Assembly (NCBI RefSeq): GCF_017573505.1
Contig: NZ_JAGEOJ010000018.1
Span: forward strand, 174,151-238,150
Length of the DNA stretch: 64,000 nt
DNA from: Actinomadura barringtoniae
Lineage (GTDB): Bacteria > Actinomycetota > Actinomycetes > Streptosporangiales > Streptosporangiaceae
Reading direction: 5' to 3'
The notes below the pieces were generated by a model. That model saw only the letters and a list, made by a program, of their open reading frames with translations. It had not been told where the DNA came from and ran no database searches. Position numbers and translations under genes: made by a program. Shown here in pieces: positions 16,545-24,282 of the stretch (positions are counted from its first letter, which is position 1; every line of letters starts with the position of its first letter).

Positions 16545-17139
16545 CGGCCTTGAGCGCCGCCGCGGTGTCGACGACCCGCTGCCCCTGGAAGCGGGCCGCC
16601 TGCAGGGTCACATCGCTGGGACGTCCGGTGCCCGCCACGTGCGAGGTGCCGTACGGGTTGCCCGCCTGGAACTGGATCGGGTCGGTGTAACCGGGGGGAA
16701 CGATGATGCCGCCCCAGTGGTAGAAGGTGTTCCCCAGCGCCAGCAGGGTGGACTCCTGCCCGCCATGCGCGGTGTTGGAGGCCGTGAAGGCCGAGTACAC
16801 CTTGTCGGCGAGCTTGCCCTGGAACCACAAGGGCCCGGTGCTCTCGATGAACGCCCGGAGCTGGCTGGTCGGGTTGCCGAACCGCGTGGGCGAGCCGAAC
16901 AGCACCGCGTCCGCCCACACCAGGTCGTCATGACCGGCCTCGGGAACGTCCGCCGTCTCCCGCACGTGCTGGGCCCACTCCGGCCTGGCGTTGATCGCCT
17001 CCGCCGTGGCGGTCTCGGCGACCTTGCGCACCCGTACCTCCGCGCCCGCCTTCTCCGCGCCCTCCGCGACGGCCTGCGCCAGCGCGTGCAGGTTCCCGGT
17101 GGCGCTGTAGTAAATGATCGCGACGTTCACGCGCTCCAT
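16525..17139 (-). CDS. wrbA: NAD(P)H:quinone oxidoreductase WrbA (type IV)
   Basis: 204 residues from ATG 17139, the usual WrbA length. Flavodoxin-like FMN site: YYSATGNLHALAQAVAEGA (phosphate loop), GSPTRFGNPTSQLRAF (PTRFG) and GGQESTLL, with YHWGGIIVPPGY near the isoalloxazine site. It reduces quinones by two electrons, avoiding semiquinone formation. The gene is divergent from an ECF41 sigma factor, and an ECF41-like promoter (17206-17180) faces it, so it probably belongs to that sigma factor's regulon. Confidence 0.9.
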   Translation of the reverse strand: MERVNVAIIYYSATGNLHALAQAVAEGAEKAGAEVRVRKVAETATAEAINARPEWAQHVRETADVPEAGHDDLVWADAVLFGSPTRFGNPTSQLRAFIESTGPLWFQGKLADKVYSAFTASNTAHGGQESTLLALGNTFYHWGGIIVPPGYTDPIQFQAGNPYGTSHVAGTGRPSDVTLQAARFQGQRVVDTAAALKAGRAAAA

Positions 17140-17178
17140 GATCGGTTTCCTTCTCTTCAGGGTCGGCTTCACCCGGTA

Positions 17179-17206
17179 CGACGAAGCGCCCCCTCGAGCT
17201 GTGAGG
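17179..17206 (-). promoter_or_regulatory. ECF41-type promoter of wrbA
   Basis: On the minus strand, CCTCACA (17206-17200) and CGTC (17183-17180) are 16 bp apart, close to the known ECF41 consensus TGTCACA-N16-CGTC. The 28-bp segment is the mirror image, with two mismatches, of 17219-17246. Confidence 0.7.
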
Positions 17207-17218
17207 TGAGCAGCCCGG

Positions 17219-17246
17219 CCTCACAGTTCGAGGGGCCGCTTCGTCG
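17219..17246 (+). promoter_or_regulatory. ECF41-type promoter of sigJ
   Basis: CCTCACA (17219-17225) and CGTC (17242-17245) with a 16-bp spacer, facing the ECF41 sigma gene 35 bp away. Autoregulation through such a promoter is the known behaviour of this sigma group. It forms a near-perfect inverted repeat with the wrbA promoter around a 12-bp centre. Confidence 0.7.
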
Positions 17247-17280
17247 GATTAGATGAGGAGCGATCAAAGGGAGCCACATC

Positions 17281-18153
17281 ATGACCGACGATCCGGGCCT
17301 GACCGCGATCGTGCGAGAGCGGCGGCAGTTGATCAACCTCGCGTACCGGCTGCTGGGCTCGCTGGCCGAGGCCGAGGACGTCGTGCAGGAGACCTACGCC
17401 CGCTGGTACGCGATGACCCCGGAGCGGCGGGAGGCCGTCGAGTCGCCCGGCGGCTGGCTGACGACCGTCGCCAGCCGCATCTGCCTGGACCTGCTCGGCT
17501 CGGCGCGCGTCCGCCGGGAGAGCTACGTGGGCGAATGGCTGCCCGAGCCGCTCCCCGACGGCACCGCCGCCGACCCCGCCGACCGCGTCACCCTGGACGA
17601 GTCGGTCAACATGGCGTTCCTGGTCGTCCTGGACGCGATGACCCCGGCCGAACGCGTCGCGTTCATCCTGCACGACGTCTTCCGCTACTCGTTCCCCGAG
17701 GTCGCCGAGATCGTCGGCCGTACGCCCGCCGCGTGCCGCCAGCTGGCGACCTCGGCCCGCCGCCGTCTCCAGTCCGCCCAGGTCACCGAGACCCCGCGCC
17801 CGCAACGTTCCGAGGTCGTCAGCGCGTTCAAGCGAGCGTGGGAGACCCAGGACATCCGCGCCATCATCGGCCTGCTGGCCCCCGACGCCACCGCGATCGG
17901 CGACGGCGGCGGGCTCGTCTCGGCCGCGCTCCATCCGGTCGTCGGCGCCGAGGAGATCGCCCGCTTCTACATCGAGCACCCGCCGGCGCCGAACCTGACG
18001 CTCCTGGAACGCACGGTCAACGGCCAGCCCGGCCTGGTGGCCCAGCTCGACGGCGTCACCGTGTCGGTCCTGTCGTTCGACATCGCCGACGACCGGATCA
18101 AGCACATCTGGGCCACGCTCAACCCCGACAAGCTCCAGCCCTGGAGGCCCTGA
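17281..18153 (+). CDS. sigJ: ECF41 (SigJ-type) RNA polymerase sigma factor
   Basis: 290 residues. Sigma-70 region 2 (LINLAYRLLGSLAEAEDVVQETYARW) and region 4 (MTPAERVAFILHDVFRYSFPEVAEIVGRT in parts) occupy residues 10-165. A SnoaL-like domain follows (about 178-290). It shows both ECF41 hallmarks: DGGG (GDGGGLVSA) and the terminal NPDKL. In this group the C-terminal extension replaces an anti-sigma factor and tunes activity. Genes next to ECF41 usually encode small oxidoreductases, decarboxylases or epimerases; here it is WrbA. Ribosome site AAGGGAG. The inducing signal is unknown. Confidence 0.92.
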   Translation: MTDDPGLTAIVRERRQLINLAYRLLGSLAEAEDVVQETYARWYAMTPERREAVESPGGWLTTVASRICLDLLGSARVRRESYVGEWLPEPLPDGTAADPADRVTLDESVNMAFLVVLDAMTPAERVAFILHDVFRYSFPEVAEIVGRTPAACRQLATSARRRLQSAQVTETPRPQRSEVVSAFKRAWETQDIRAIIGLLAPDATAIGDGGGLVSAALHPVVGAEEIARFYIEHPPAPNLTLLERTVNGQPGLVAQLDGVTVSVLSFDIADDRIKHIWATLNPDKLQPWRP

Positions 18154-18162
18154 CTCAGCCCG

Positions 18163-18960
18163 TCAGACATCAATGACCAATGCGCGATGGTCGGAAACCT
18201 CAGGTTCCGCGACGATCTCGAACCGCCGTACGGCCGCCGGGTCGGACACCAGCAGATAACTCGCATGGCGCAGCGGCTTGGCATAACGTGACGTTCTGGT
18301 GTCGGCGTCGCGAACCAGATCGACGAGCCCGAGCCCGCCGAGGACCTCGAAGGTCTCGCTCTCGGGCAGCAGATTGAAGTCGCCGCACACGACCGTCAGA
18401 TCGCCGTTCTCGCGGGCACTCGTGACAAGCTCGGCCAGCCGTTTGGCCTGCGTCGAACGAGCCGGAGTGTCGCCCTTCCCCTGCGGGTCCCGCAGCCCAT
18501 GCAGCTGAACGACGCTGACGAACCGTTCCGCCGCGCGATCGAAGACCCGCACTGCCAAAGCGGCCCGCGGCCGCCCGTCGTTAGGCCACTCGTCCCCGTG
18601 CTCGGCGTATTCGCCATGCACGAACCCCGACCGCATTCCCACAACCGGAAGGGTCTCGGCGACAAAGCTGGCAACCCCGAAATCCTGCCGATGCAATAGC
18701 CCGTCGTCATCACGTACAGGCCCTGCATCGCTCGCCACGAAAAGCCCCTGATGACGAGGAAGCAGAGCCCGCACATCGGCCATCAAATTGGCCCGCTGCG
18801 GCAGCGACCGATCAGCGTCGTCGAACCGCGTCCAACCGCCCAGCCCAGCCGTATGGGTCATTTCCTGAAGACAAAGCACATCCGCGCCGCACGTACCGAG
18901 CCAGGGGGCGAGCTCGTCGTACATCGCGCCGCCCCACGCGTTGAGAGAGATGATCCGCAC
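18163..18960 (-). CDS. Endonuclease/exonuclease/phosphatase family protein
   Basis: 265 residues from GTG 18960. DNase I-like fold: ISLNAWGG start, LCLQEM (metal-binding Glu), VVQLHGLRDP, VVCGDFNLLPES and the final SDHRALVIDV (Asp/His pair). All catalytic motifs are present. The substrate could be a phosphoester in nucleic acid, a phosphoinositide or sphingomyelin; no signal peptide is visible, so a cytosolic role is likely. It converges on sigJ with a 9-bp gap. Confidence 0.82.
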   Translation of the reverse strand: MRIISLNAWGGAMYDELAPWLGTCGADVLCLQEMTHTAGLGGWTRFDDADRSLPQRANLMADVRALLPRHQGLFVASDAGPVRDDDGLLHRQDFGVASFVAETLPVVGMRSGFVHGEYAEHGDEWPNDGRPRAALAVRVFDRAAERFVSVVQLHGLRDPQGKGDTPARSTQAKRLAELVTSARENGDLTVVCGDFNLLPESETFEVLGGLGLVDLVRDADTRTSRYAKPLRHASYLLVSDPAAVRRFEIVAEPEVSDHRALVIDV

Positions 18961-19015
18961 ACCCCAAGTGGATCACGCTCAGACCACCGTTCCAGATTCG
19001 TCGCTGAGGCCCGCG

Positions 19016-19765
19016 CTACCAGGGGACCGGTCCGGCCTGGCTGAAGAACCCTGCGGTCGGCCCGTCCGCGCCGAGTGTCGCGAGGCGGACGGGGGCGGCC
19101 GCGCCCTCGGCCGTGGTGAGGTAACCGGTGCGGCCGTTGATGTCGGTCTCGACGAAGCCGGGGTCGGCGATGTTGACGAGGAAGCCGTCCTTGCGGAGCT
19201 CGTTGGCGTACTGGATGGTCAGCGCGTTCAGGGCGGTCTTCGAAGGGGTGTACGCGGCAGAGGTGAAGTCCGCGAGGGGGCCGTTCGGGTCGCTGTTGAT
19301 GGTCAGCGATGCGGCCGCACTGCTGAGGTTGACGATGCGCGGGGCCGCCGACCGTCGGAGCAGGGGGACCATCGTGTTGGTCACCGTGATCACGCCGAAG
19401 ACGTTGGTCTCGAAGACCGCGCGTACGACGTCCAGGTCGACCGAGCTGGGGGTCCGGTCGAGCGCGTTCTCGGGGGTGCTCTGCCCGGAGCCGCTGATGC
19501 CGGCGTTGTTGACCAGCACGTCCAGCCGGCCGAAGCGCTCCTCGATCCACCGCGCGGCCTCCTGGACGGTGGCCGGATCCGTGACGTCCAGGACCACGGC
19601 GTGCGCTTCGCCGCCTGTGGTGCGGATGGCCGCGGCTGCTTCTTCGCCGCGTTCAAGGACACGGGTGCCGATCAGGACCGTCATGCCCCGCGCGGCCAGC
19701 TGCTCGGCGGTCGCGCGGCCGATCCCCTTGTTGGCCCCGGTGATCAGCGCGATGTCGTTGTTCAT
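19016..19765 (-). CDS. Short-chain dehydrogenase/reductase
   Basis: 249 residues from ATG 19765 with AGGAG upstream. Classical SDR: ITGANKGIGRATAEQLAARG nucleotide loop, DVLVNNAGISG, serine in IVNLSSAA, and YTPSKTALNALT carrying the catalytic Tyr-x-x-x-Lys. The sequence is close to carbonyl-reductase-like SDRs. A 14-bp palindrome (19842-19855) lies 77 bp upstream. The TetR gene in the same direction starts further upstream, and the two may belong to one detoxification locus with the aldo/keto reductase. Confidence 0.88.
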   Translation of the reverse strand: MNNDIALITGANKGIGRATAEQLAARGMTVLIGTRVLERGEEAAAAIRTTGGEAHAVVLDVTDPATVQEAARWIEERFGRLDVLVNNAGISGSGQSTPENALDRTPSSVDLDVVRAVFETNVFGVITVTNTMVPLLRRSAAPRIVNLSSAAASLTINSDPNGPLADFTSAAYTPSKTALNALTIQYANELRKDGFLVNIADPGFVETDINGRTGYLTTAEGAAAPVRLATLGADGPTAGFFSQAGPVPW

Positions 19766-19841
19766 GGTCAGCTCCTGTTCGGGTGAGCCTCCTGATGAAC
19801 ACGAGATGTCGGTGGCGTGGTTCTTGTGACAGGGCGATCGT

Positions 19842-19855
19842 GTGACGGCCGTCAC
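19842..19855. promoter_or_regulatory. Palindromic operator candidate upstream of the SDR gene
   Basis: GTGACGGCCGTCAC is a perfect 14-bp palindrome just beyond the TetR 3' end. The GTGA...TCAC arms resemble Crp-type sites of actinobacteria, but a TetR-type site is also possible. Confidence 0.4.
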
Positions 19856-19868
19856 TCTGGTTCGGCGG

Positions 19869-20456
19869 CTACAGGTCCGGGCGAGGTGTCATTCCGGTGA
19901 AGACCGAGTCGACCATGGCCTCGATGCGGGCGGGTTCGGGGGCGCGCTGGCTGAGCAGCCAGCGGTGGTAGATCGGCCCGTACAGCAGCTCGATGGCGAG
20001 TTCGGCGTCGAGGTCGCCGCGGATCTGGCCCTGGCGTTTCGCGAGTTCGATGCGGTCGGTGGCACGGGCCATCATCGGGCGGAGGAGACGCTCCTGCAGG
20101 GCCTCGGCGAGAACGCCGTCGTGCTGCACCTCGCCGAGCAGGGCACGGTAGTGCTGGCCCAGCTCTGAAGAGAACGCGCCCACCGCCGCCTTCATCTGGG
20201 TCTTGAAGTCGGCGACGGCGTCGCCGGTGTCGGGGAAGGGCGCGGCCTCGCCCCAGAGCTCCAGCAGGCCGTCCAGCAGGACTGCGCCCTTGGAGGGCCA
20301 CCAGCGGTAGATGGTGTTCTTGCCCACGCCGGCGCGGGCGGCGATGCCCTCGATGCTGAGCTTGGCGTAGCCGACCTCCTGGCACAGCTCGCGTGCGGCC
20401 TGGATGACGGCCTTGGCGGCCTCTTCGCTACGGCGCTCGGGACGTCTGGGTGACAT
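19869..20456 (-). CDS. TetR/AcrR-family repressor
   Basis: 195 residues. An N-terminal TetR HTH (AGVGKNTIYRWWPSKGAVLLDGL) is followed by a helical ligand domain of the TetR_C type (YHRWLLSQRAPEP). Its ATG lies 107 bp from the divergent aldo/keto reductase. Two related palindromes flank a promoter in that gap (20474-20487 and 20528-20539), so it probably represses itself and the reductase. Confidence 0.9.
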   Translation of the reverse strand: MSPRRPERRSEEAAKAVIQAARELCQEVGYAKLSIEGIAARAGVGKNTIYRWWPSKGAVLLDGLLELWGEAAPFPDTGDAVADFKTQMKAAVGAFSSELGQHYRALLGEVQHDGVLAEALQERLLRPMMARATDRIELAKRQGQIRGDLDAELAIELLYGPIYHRWLLSQRAPEPARIEAMVDSVFTGMTPRPDL

Positions 20457-20473
20457 GCCCCCACCTTAGCGGC

Positions 20474-20539
20474 ACGGAACGTTCCGTCTTGACAGGTGCG
20501 CCGGTGAACTGCATGCTCATGGCGACTCGGAACGATCCG
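20474..20539. promoter_or_regulatory. Two TetR operators around a promoter
   Basis: ACGGAACGTTCCGT (20474-20487) is a perfect palindrome, and CGGAACGATCCG (20528-20539) is a near-copy 52 bp on. Between them, TTGACA (20489-20494) and CATGCT (20512-20517) with a 17-bp spacer could be the promoter of the aldo/keto reductase. The first site would also cover the TetR start region, 17 bp from its ATG. Confidence 0.6.
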
Positions 20540-20563
20540 TATCGCCTAATTTCGGGAGCAGTG

Positions 20564-21610
20564 ATGCAGCATCGGACGCTCGGCCGCACCGGCATCTCCG
20601 TCAGCGAGTTCGCCCTGGGCACCATGCGGCTCGGTGCGTGGGGGAACACCGATCACGCGGACGCGATCCGCCTGGTCCACACGGCATTGGACGCCGGGAT
20701 CAACCTGATCGACACCGCCGACCAGTACTCGAGCGGCGAGGCCGAGCAGATCATCGGCAAGGCGATCCAGGGGCGGCGTGACGAGGTCGTGCTCGCGACC
20801 AAGGGTCATTTTCCGCTCAAGCTGGGGGACGGCGACCCGAACCACAGGGGCAACTCGCGGCGCCACCTCACGCGGGCGGTCGAGGACAGCCTGCGGCGGC
20901 TCGGCACCGACCGCATCGACCTCTACCAGGTGCACCGGCCCGACCCGGGCACCGACATCGACGAGACCCTCTCCGTGCTGTCCGACCTGGTCCGCGCAGG
21001 GAAGATCATGGCCATCGGGACGTCGGACTTCCCGGCCGAGCAGCTCGTCGAGGCCCAGTGGGTCGCCGAACGGCGCAACCACGTGCCGTTCCACACCGAA
21101 CAGCCGCCGTACTCGCTGTTCGTGCGCGGCATCGAAGCGGACGTGCTGCCCACCGCGCAGAGGTACGGGCTCGGCGTGCTGACCTGGAGCCCGCTCAACA
21201 GCGGCTGGCTGACCGGGCAGTTCCGGCACGGGGACGAGATCGAGCTGACCGAGTTCCGCCGGGTGGTGGCGCACAAGTTCGACCTCGACCTTCCCGGCAA
21301 CCGCCGCAAGCTCGACGCCGTCGAGGAACTCCTGGTCGTCGCGAAGGAGACGGGCGTCTCGCTGACCCATCTCGCGCTGGCGTTCGCCGCGACCCATCCG
21401 GGGGTGACGTCGGTGATCCTCGGCCCGCGCACGATCGAGCACCTCACCGACCAGCTCGCCGCCGCAGACCTCCGGCTGGACGACGACGTCCTCGACCGCA
21501 TCGACGAGATCGTGCCGCCCGGGGTGACGCTCAACCCCGCCGACATCGACTACCGCCGCCCGTCGCTGACCGACGCCGACCTCCGGCGCCGGCCCGCCCG
21601 CCACCGCTGA
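20564..21610 (+). CDS. Aldo/keto reductase
   Basis: 348 residues from ATG 20564, with GGGAG nine bases upstream; the frame is open to 20450, but that stretch is promoter and operator. TIM-barrel AKR: LGTMRLGAW, the catalytic Asp/Tyr in NLIDTADQYSSGEAE, the lysine in VVLATKGHF, and RIDLYQVHRPDP. The length and ILGPRTIEHL end match AKR11/12-like enzymes that reduce sugar or xenobiotic carbonyls with NADPH. It is probably controlled by the divergent TetR protein. Confidence 0.9.
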   Translation: MQHRTLGRTGISVSEFALGTMRLGAWGNTDHADAIRLVHTALDAGINLIDTADQYSSGEAEQIIGKAIQGRRDEVVLATKGHFPLKLGDGDPNHRGNSRRHLTRAVEDSLRRLGTDRIDLYQVHRPDPGTDIDETLSVLSDLVRAGKIMAIGTSDFPAEQLVEAQWVAERRNHVPFHTEQPPYSLFVRGIEADVLPTAQRYGLGVLTWSPLNSGWLTGQFRHGDEIELTEFRRVVAHKFDLDLPGNRRKLDAVEELLVVAKETGVSLTHLALAFAATHPGVTSVILGPRTIEHLTDQLAAADLRLDDDVLDRIDEIVPPGVTLNPADIDYRRPSLTDADLRRRPARHR

Positions 21611-21647
21611 ACGCCCCGAACGAGAGCGGCCGCCAGGCCCGACCGGG

Positions 21648-22616
21648 TCAGGACACGAGCGCGGGTTCGTGCTCGCGGGCGGGGGCGCCGCGGACGGAAC
21701 GCAGGCCGCCGATGGCGAAGAGCAGGAGCGCGGCGGCGGACCAGGCGCCGAGGATGATGAGCGGGGTCGTGGCGTTCGCGCCGTCGAAGAACGCGACCGA
21801 GCGGAAGAGCGTCACGGCGGCGCCGGGCGGCAGGACCTGGCCGATCTCGCCCCACGGCTGGGGGAGCAGCTCGGGCGCGGAGGTCGCGGCGGAGAGCGGG
21901 TTGCCCAGGAGCAGGAACGTCAGCGCGCCCAGGCCCAGGCCTGCTCGGCCGATGGCGGCGCCCAGGCCCGCGACGGTGCCGCTGACGGTGACGATGGCGA
22001 GTGCGGTGACGCCGGCGATCTCCCAGTAGGAGCCGGGCAGGAGCGACAGCCAGTTCTGCGAGATGAGCGTCGTGGCCAGGCCGCCGAAGACGGCGAAGGC
22101 GAGCACGCCGACCAGACGCCAGAAGACGGACCGGATGAGGAGCGTCATCAGAACGGCGCCCGCGATGCCGGACATGATCAGCGGCAGTGCCATCGTGCCG
22201 AAGCCGGTGCCTCGGGGGTCGTCGGGATCGGCGGCGACGGCGTCCTGCACGGGCACCGGCTTGGCGCCCGAGAGCTGCTGCGCCAGCTGCGTGAGCTGCT
22301 GGGAGATCAGCGGGCTGGCGGCGGAGGCGACGATCACGTGCGGGCCGGTGGGGGTACTGACGATCGCGCCGTAGGCCTTGCGGTCGGCCAGGGCCCGGCG
22401 GGCGGCGGCCTCGTCGGCGCGCTGCTTGATGTCGAACGCGCCGGGCTGGCGTTGCTCGAGCGTCCGGGCGAGCGTCGAGGCCTGCGGGCCGGCGACGACG
22501 AGCGGGACGTCGCGCGGGGCGATGTGCGACGACGGCCAGGCGAACGCGATGACCATGACGGCCTGGAGGGCTGTGGCGGCCAGGGCGAGACCCAGGGCGC
22601 GAATCGGGGACTTCAT
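21648..22616 (-). CDS. YhgE/ABC-2-like membrane protein
   Basis: 322 residues from ATG 22616; an ATG four codons upstream has a weaker ribosome site. One N-terminal helix (about 7-28) is followed by an extracytoplasmic segment (about 30-140) and then five helices to residue 315. This is the layout of YhgE/Pip-like proteins and of permeases of ABC-2 exporters, although no ATPase gene is adjacent. It is divergent from a TetR gene, with two matching operators between, so it is probably a repressed export or membrane-stress function. Confidence 0.6.
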   Translation of the reverse strand: MKSPIRALGLALAATALQAVMVIAFAWPSSHIAPRDVPLVVAGPQASTLARTLEQRQPGAFDIKQRADEAAARRALADRKAYGAIVSTPTGPHVIVASAASPLISQQLTQLAQQLSGAKPVPVQDAVAADPDDPRGTGFGTMALPLIMSGIAGAVLMTLLIRSVFWRLVGVLAFAVFGGLATTLISQNWLSLLPGSYWEIAGVTALAIVTVSGTVAGLGAAIGRAGLGLGALTFLLLGNPLSAATSAPELLPQPWGEIGQVLPPGAAVTLFRSVAFFDGANATTPLIILGAWSAAALLLFAIGGLRSVRGAPAREHEPALVS

Positions 22617-22632
22617 GCTCGGCTCCATCAAA

Positions 22633-22703
22633 AGCGGATGTCCGTTCTCTATGAACCCGAGCCTGGCAAGGGCGAGCGCGGTTGTCAAGAACGGATGTTC
22701 GTT
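22633..22703. promoter_or_regulatory. Paired TetR operators
   Basis: AGCGGATGTCCGTT (22633-22646) and AACGGATGTTCGTT (22690-22703) share arms around a TG centre and lie 57 bp apart. The second sits inside the 18-bp spacer of a promoter for the TetR gene (TTGTCA 22682-22687, TATATT 22706-22711). The first is just upstream of the YhgE-like gene. Confidence 0.6.
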
Positions 22704-22717
22704 TTTATATTGCTGGC

Positions 22718-23329
22718 ATGCCCCGAATCAGCGAAGAGCACCGCGAGCGCCGCCGGCAGCAGATCCTCGACGCCGCCCAGATCTGCTTCTCCCGCAAGGG
22801 ATTCCACGAGACATCGCTCCAGGAGATCTTCGCCGAGTCCGGCCTGTCCGCCGGGGCCGTCTACCGCTACTTCAAGAGCAAGGACGAGCTGGTCAGGGCC
22901 ATCGCCGAACGCAGCCAGCCGGTGGTCGTCGCCGTCCTGGAGGACTTCCTCACGCGGGACGTCATGCCCCCGCTGGACGAGATCGTCGAACGGTTCGCCG
23001 ACGCGGTGGTCGAACGGATGGGGGTCGGCGGGCCGGTCACCGTGGCGCCGCAGGGCTGGGCGCTGGCGACCTATCACCAGGCCGTCCGCGACTGTGTCGC
23101 CTCGCTCTACCTGAACACGCGGTCCTGCTGGGTGAGGGTCGCCGAGCGCCTGAAGGACGACGGCCGGCTCCCCGCGGGCTCCGACCCGTTCGCCGTCGGC
23201 GTGCTGTTGACCGCCGCGCTGCCCGGCTTCATCCTGCAGCGCCTCCTGTTCGGCGACGTCGCGCCCGCGACCCTGAGCTCCGCCATCCGGTCACTCGTCG
23301 GCGCCGAGGCCGCGATCGCCCACGCTTGA
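22718..23329 (+). CDS. TetR/AcrR-family repressor
   Basis: 203 residues from ATG 22718. An N-terminal HTH (RRRQQILDAAQICFSRKGFHETSLQEIF, in parts, then GLSAGAVYRYFKSKDELV) is followed by a C-terminal helical domain. It is divergent from the YhgE-like membrane protein, and its promoter spacer contains an operator, so autorepression and control of the membrane gene are likely. The inducer is unknown. Confidence 0.9.
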   Translation: MPRISEEHRERRRQQILDAAQICFSRKGFHETSLQEIFAESGLSAGAVYRYFKSKDELVRAIAERSQPVVVAVLEDFLTRDVMPPLDEIVERFADAVVERMGVGGPVTVAPQGWALATYHQAVRDCVASLYLNTRSCWVRVAERLKDDGRLPAGSDPFAVGVLLTAALPGFILQRLLFGDVAPATLSSAIRSLVGAEAAIAHA

Positions 23330-23368
23330 GGCGTCAAAGCTTGAGCCGTCAGGGCTTGAGGCAGTCGG
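23324..23368. repeat. Three tandem 15-bp repeats across two gene ends
   Basis: Units GCTTGAGGCGTCAAA, GCTTGAGCCGTCAGG and GCTTGAGGCAGTCGG follow directly. The first contains the stop of the TetR gene, the second and third the stop and last codons of the convergent lipoprotein. This suggests local slippage duplication between convergent genes. Confidence 0.65.
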
Positions 23369-24185
23369 TTTCGGCGAAGAGCTGCATGCGGCCGTTCCGG
23401 TGGCCGCCCGGGTGTTCGGCGGAGGCGGTCAGGCGGCCGACGTCGCGGGCGGTCGCGCGGACCGTGTCGTCGTTCCCGTCGAACAGGCCCGAGGTGTCGA
23501 CGCGCAGGCCCTGCCCCGACCAGTAGGACGCCAGGCGGATCAGCGGGACGATCTCGTGCGTTCCGCCGGGGATCTGTGGCTCGAGCGTGCTGGAGACGCG
23601 GTGCTTGCCGTTCGGCTCGTTGTCGAGCAGGCCGCCTGCGCACTCGGTCTGCTCGCCCTCGACGGGCGTTCCGTCCACGCCGAAGACCTGCTTGCCGGTC
23701 GTGCGCAGCAGCCCTGCCAGCGTCGCGGAGCCCTCGCGCATGTTCCGCGCCTTCTTGCCGCTGAACGGCCCCTTGCCGGGCTTGGGCCCACGGGTCGGGC
23801 GGATGCCGCGCCCCTCGTCGAGCCCGCCCAGGCGCGGACCGAACGCCGACTCCAGATCGGTGCGCCGCCACGAGCGGGCGTTGGAGTGCCCGCTCTCGTC
23901 GCTGATCGCGACGCGCATCGACATCACCCGGCCGGGATGCGTACGCCAGGCGATCTTGGCGATGCGCTCGCCGAAGCCGACCTGGTTCTTGTCGTCCTCC
24001 AGCGGCAGGTCCGTGCGCGCCGACACCGTCAGCGAGCCGCCGCCGCCCTCGCTCACGCGCGGTTTGTCGACGCCCGCCGCGCTCCACGGGTCGTCCTGCT
24101 CGACGGGTCCCGACCCGTCGCCGCATCCGGCGGCCGAGGTGACGACTAACGCAACCAGGAACGCCGAACGCGGGAGCAGTGTCAC
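23349..24185 (-). CDS. Putative lipoprotein, unknown function
   Basis: 278 residues from GTG 24185. A lipoprotein signal peptide ends at the lipobox SAAGC (Cys21), so the mature protein is expected on the outer face of the membrane. The rest is hydrophilic, with no family I recognise; a short Gly/Lys-rich segment (GPKPGKGPFSGKK) lies in the middle. The GTG overlaps the stop of an upstream 24-codon reading frame (GTGA), which suggests translational coupling. Confidence 0.7.
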   Translation of the reverse strand: MTLLPRSAFLVALVVTSAAGCGDGSGPVEQDDPWSAAGVDKPRVSEGGGGSLTVSARTDLPLEDDKNQVGFGERIAKIAWRTHPGRVMSMRVAISDESGHSNARSWRRTDLESAFGPRLGGLDEGRGIRPTRGPKPGKGPFSGKKARNMREGSATLAGLLRTTGKQVFGVDGTPVEGEQTECAGGLLDNEPNGKHRVSSTLEPQIPGGTHEIVPLIRLASYWSGQGLRVDTSGLFDGNDDTVRATARDVGRLTASAEHPGGHRNGRMQLFAETDCLKP

Positions 24186-24256
24186 ACCACTAACGTAACG
24201 TCACCGACCATGTGATCTCGGCTCACCCGTGAGTTCCGCCAGAACGTGACGGTCAT
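24182..24256 (-). CDS. Candidate 24-residue leader peptide
   Basis: A short frame starting MTVTFWRNSRV begins at ATG 24256, eight bases after a strong GAAGGAGAG ribosome site, and ends with TGA overlapping the lipoprotein GTG by 4 bp. No conserved family is recognised. The ribosome site and stop-start overlap are the only evidence. It may serve to couple translation of the lipoprotein. Confidence 0.4.
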   Translation of the reverse strand: MTVTFWRNSRVSRDHMVGDVTLVV

Positions 24257-24282
24257 GACGCTCTCCTTCAGCGGACTCGCCT

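Noticed and set aside
17179..17246. Rho-independent terminator or riboswitch hairpin upstream of wrbA
   Set aside because: The repeat lies between divergent genes, has no T-tract, and each arm fits an ECF41 promoter with a 16-bp spacer.
23324..23368. CRISPR-like repeat array
   Set aside because: Three adjacent 15-bp units without spacers or cas genes, sitting on two gene ends; a simple tandem repeat.
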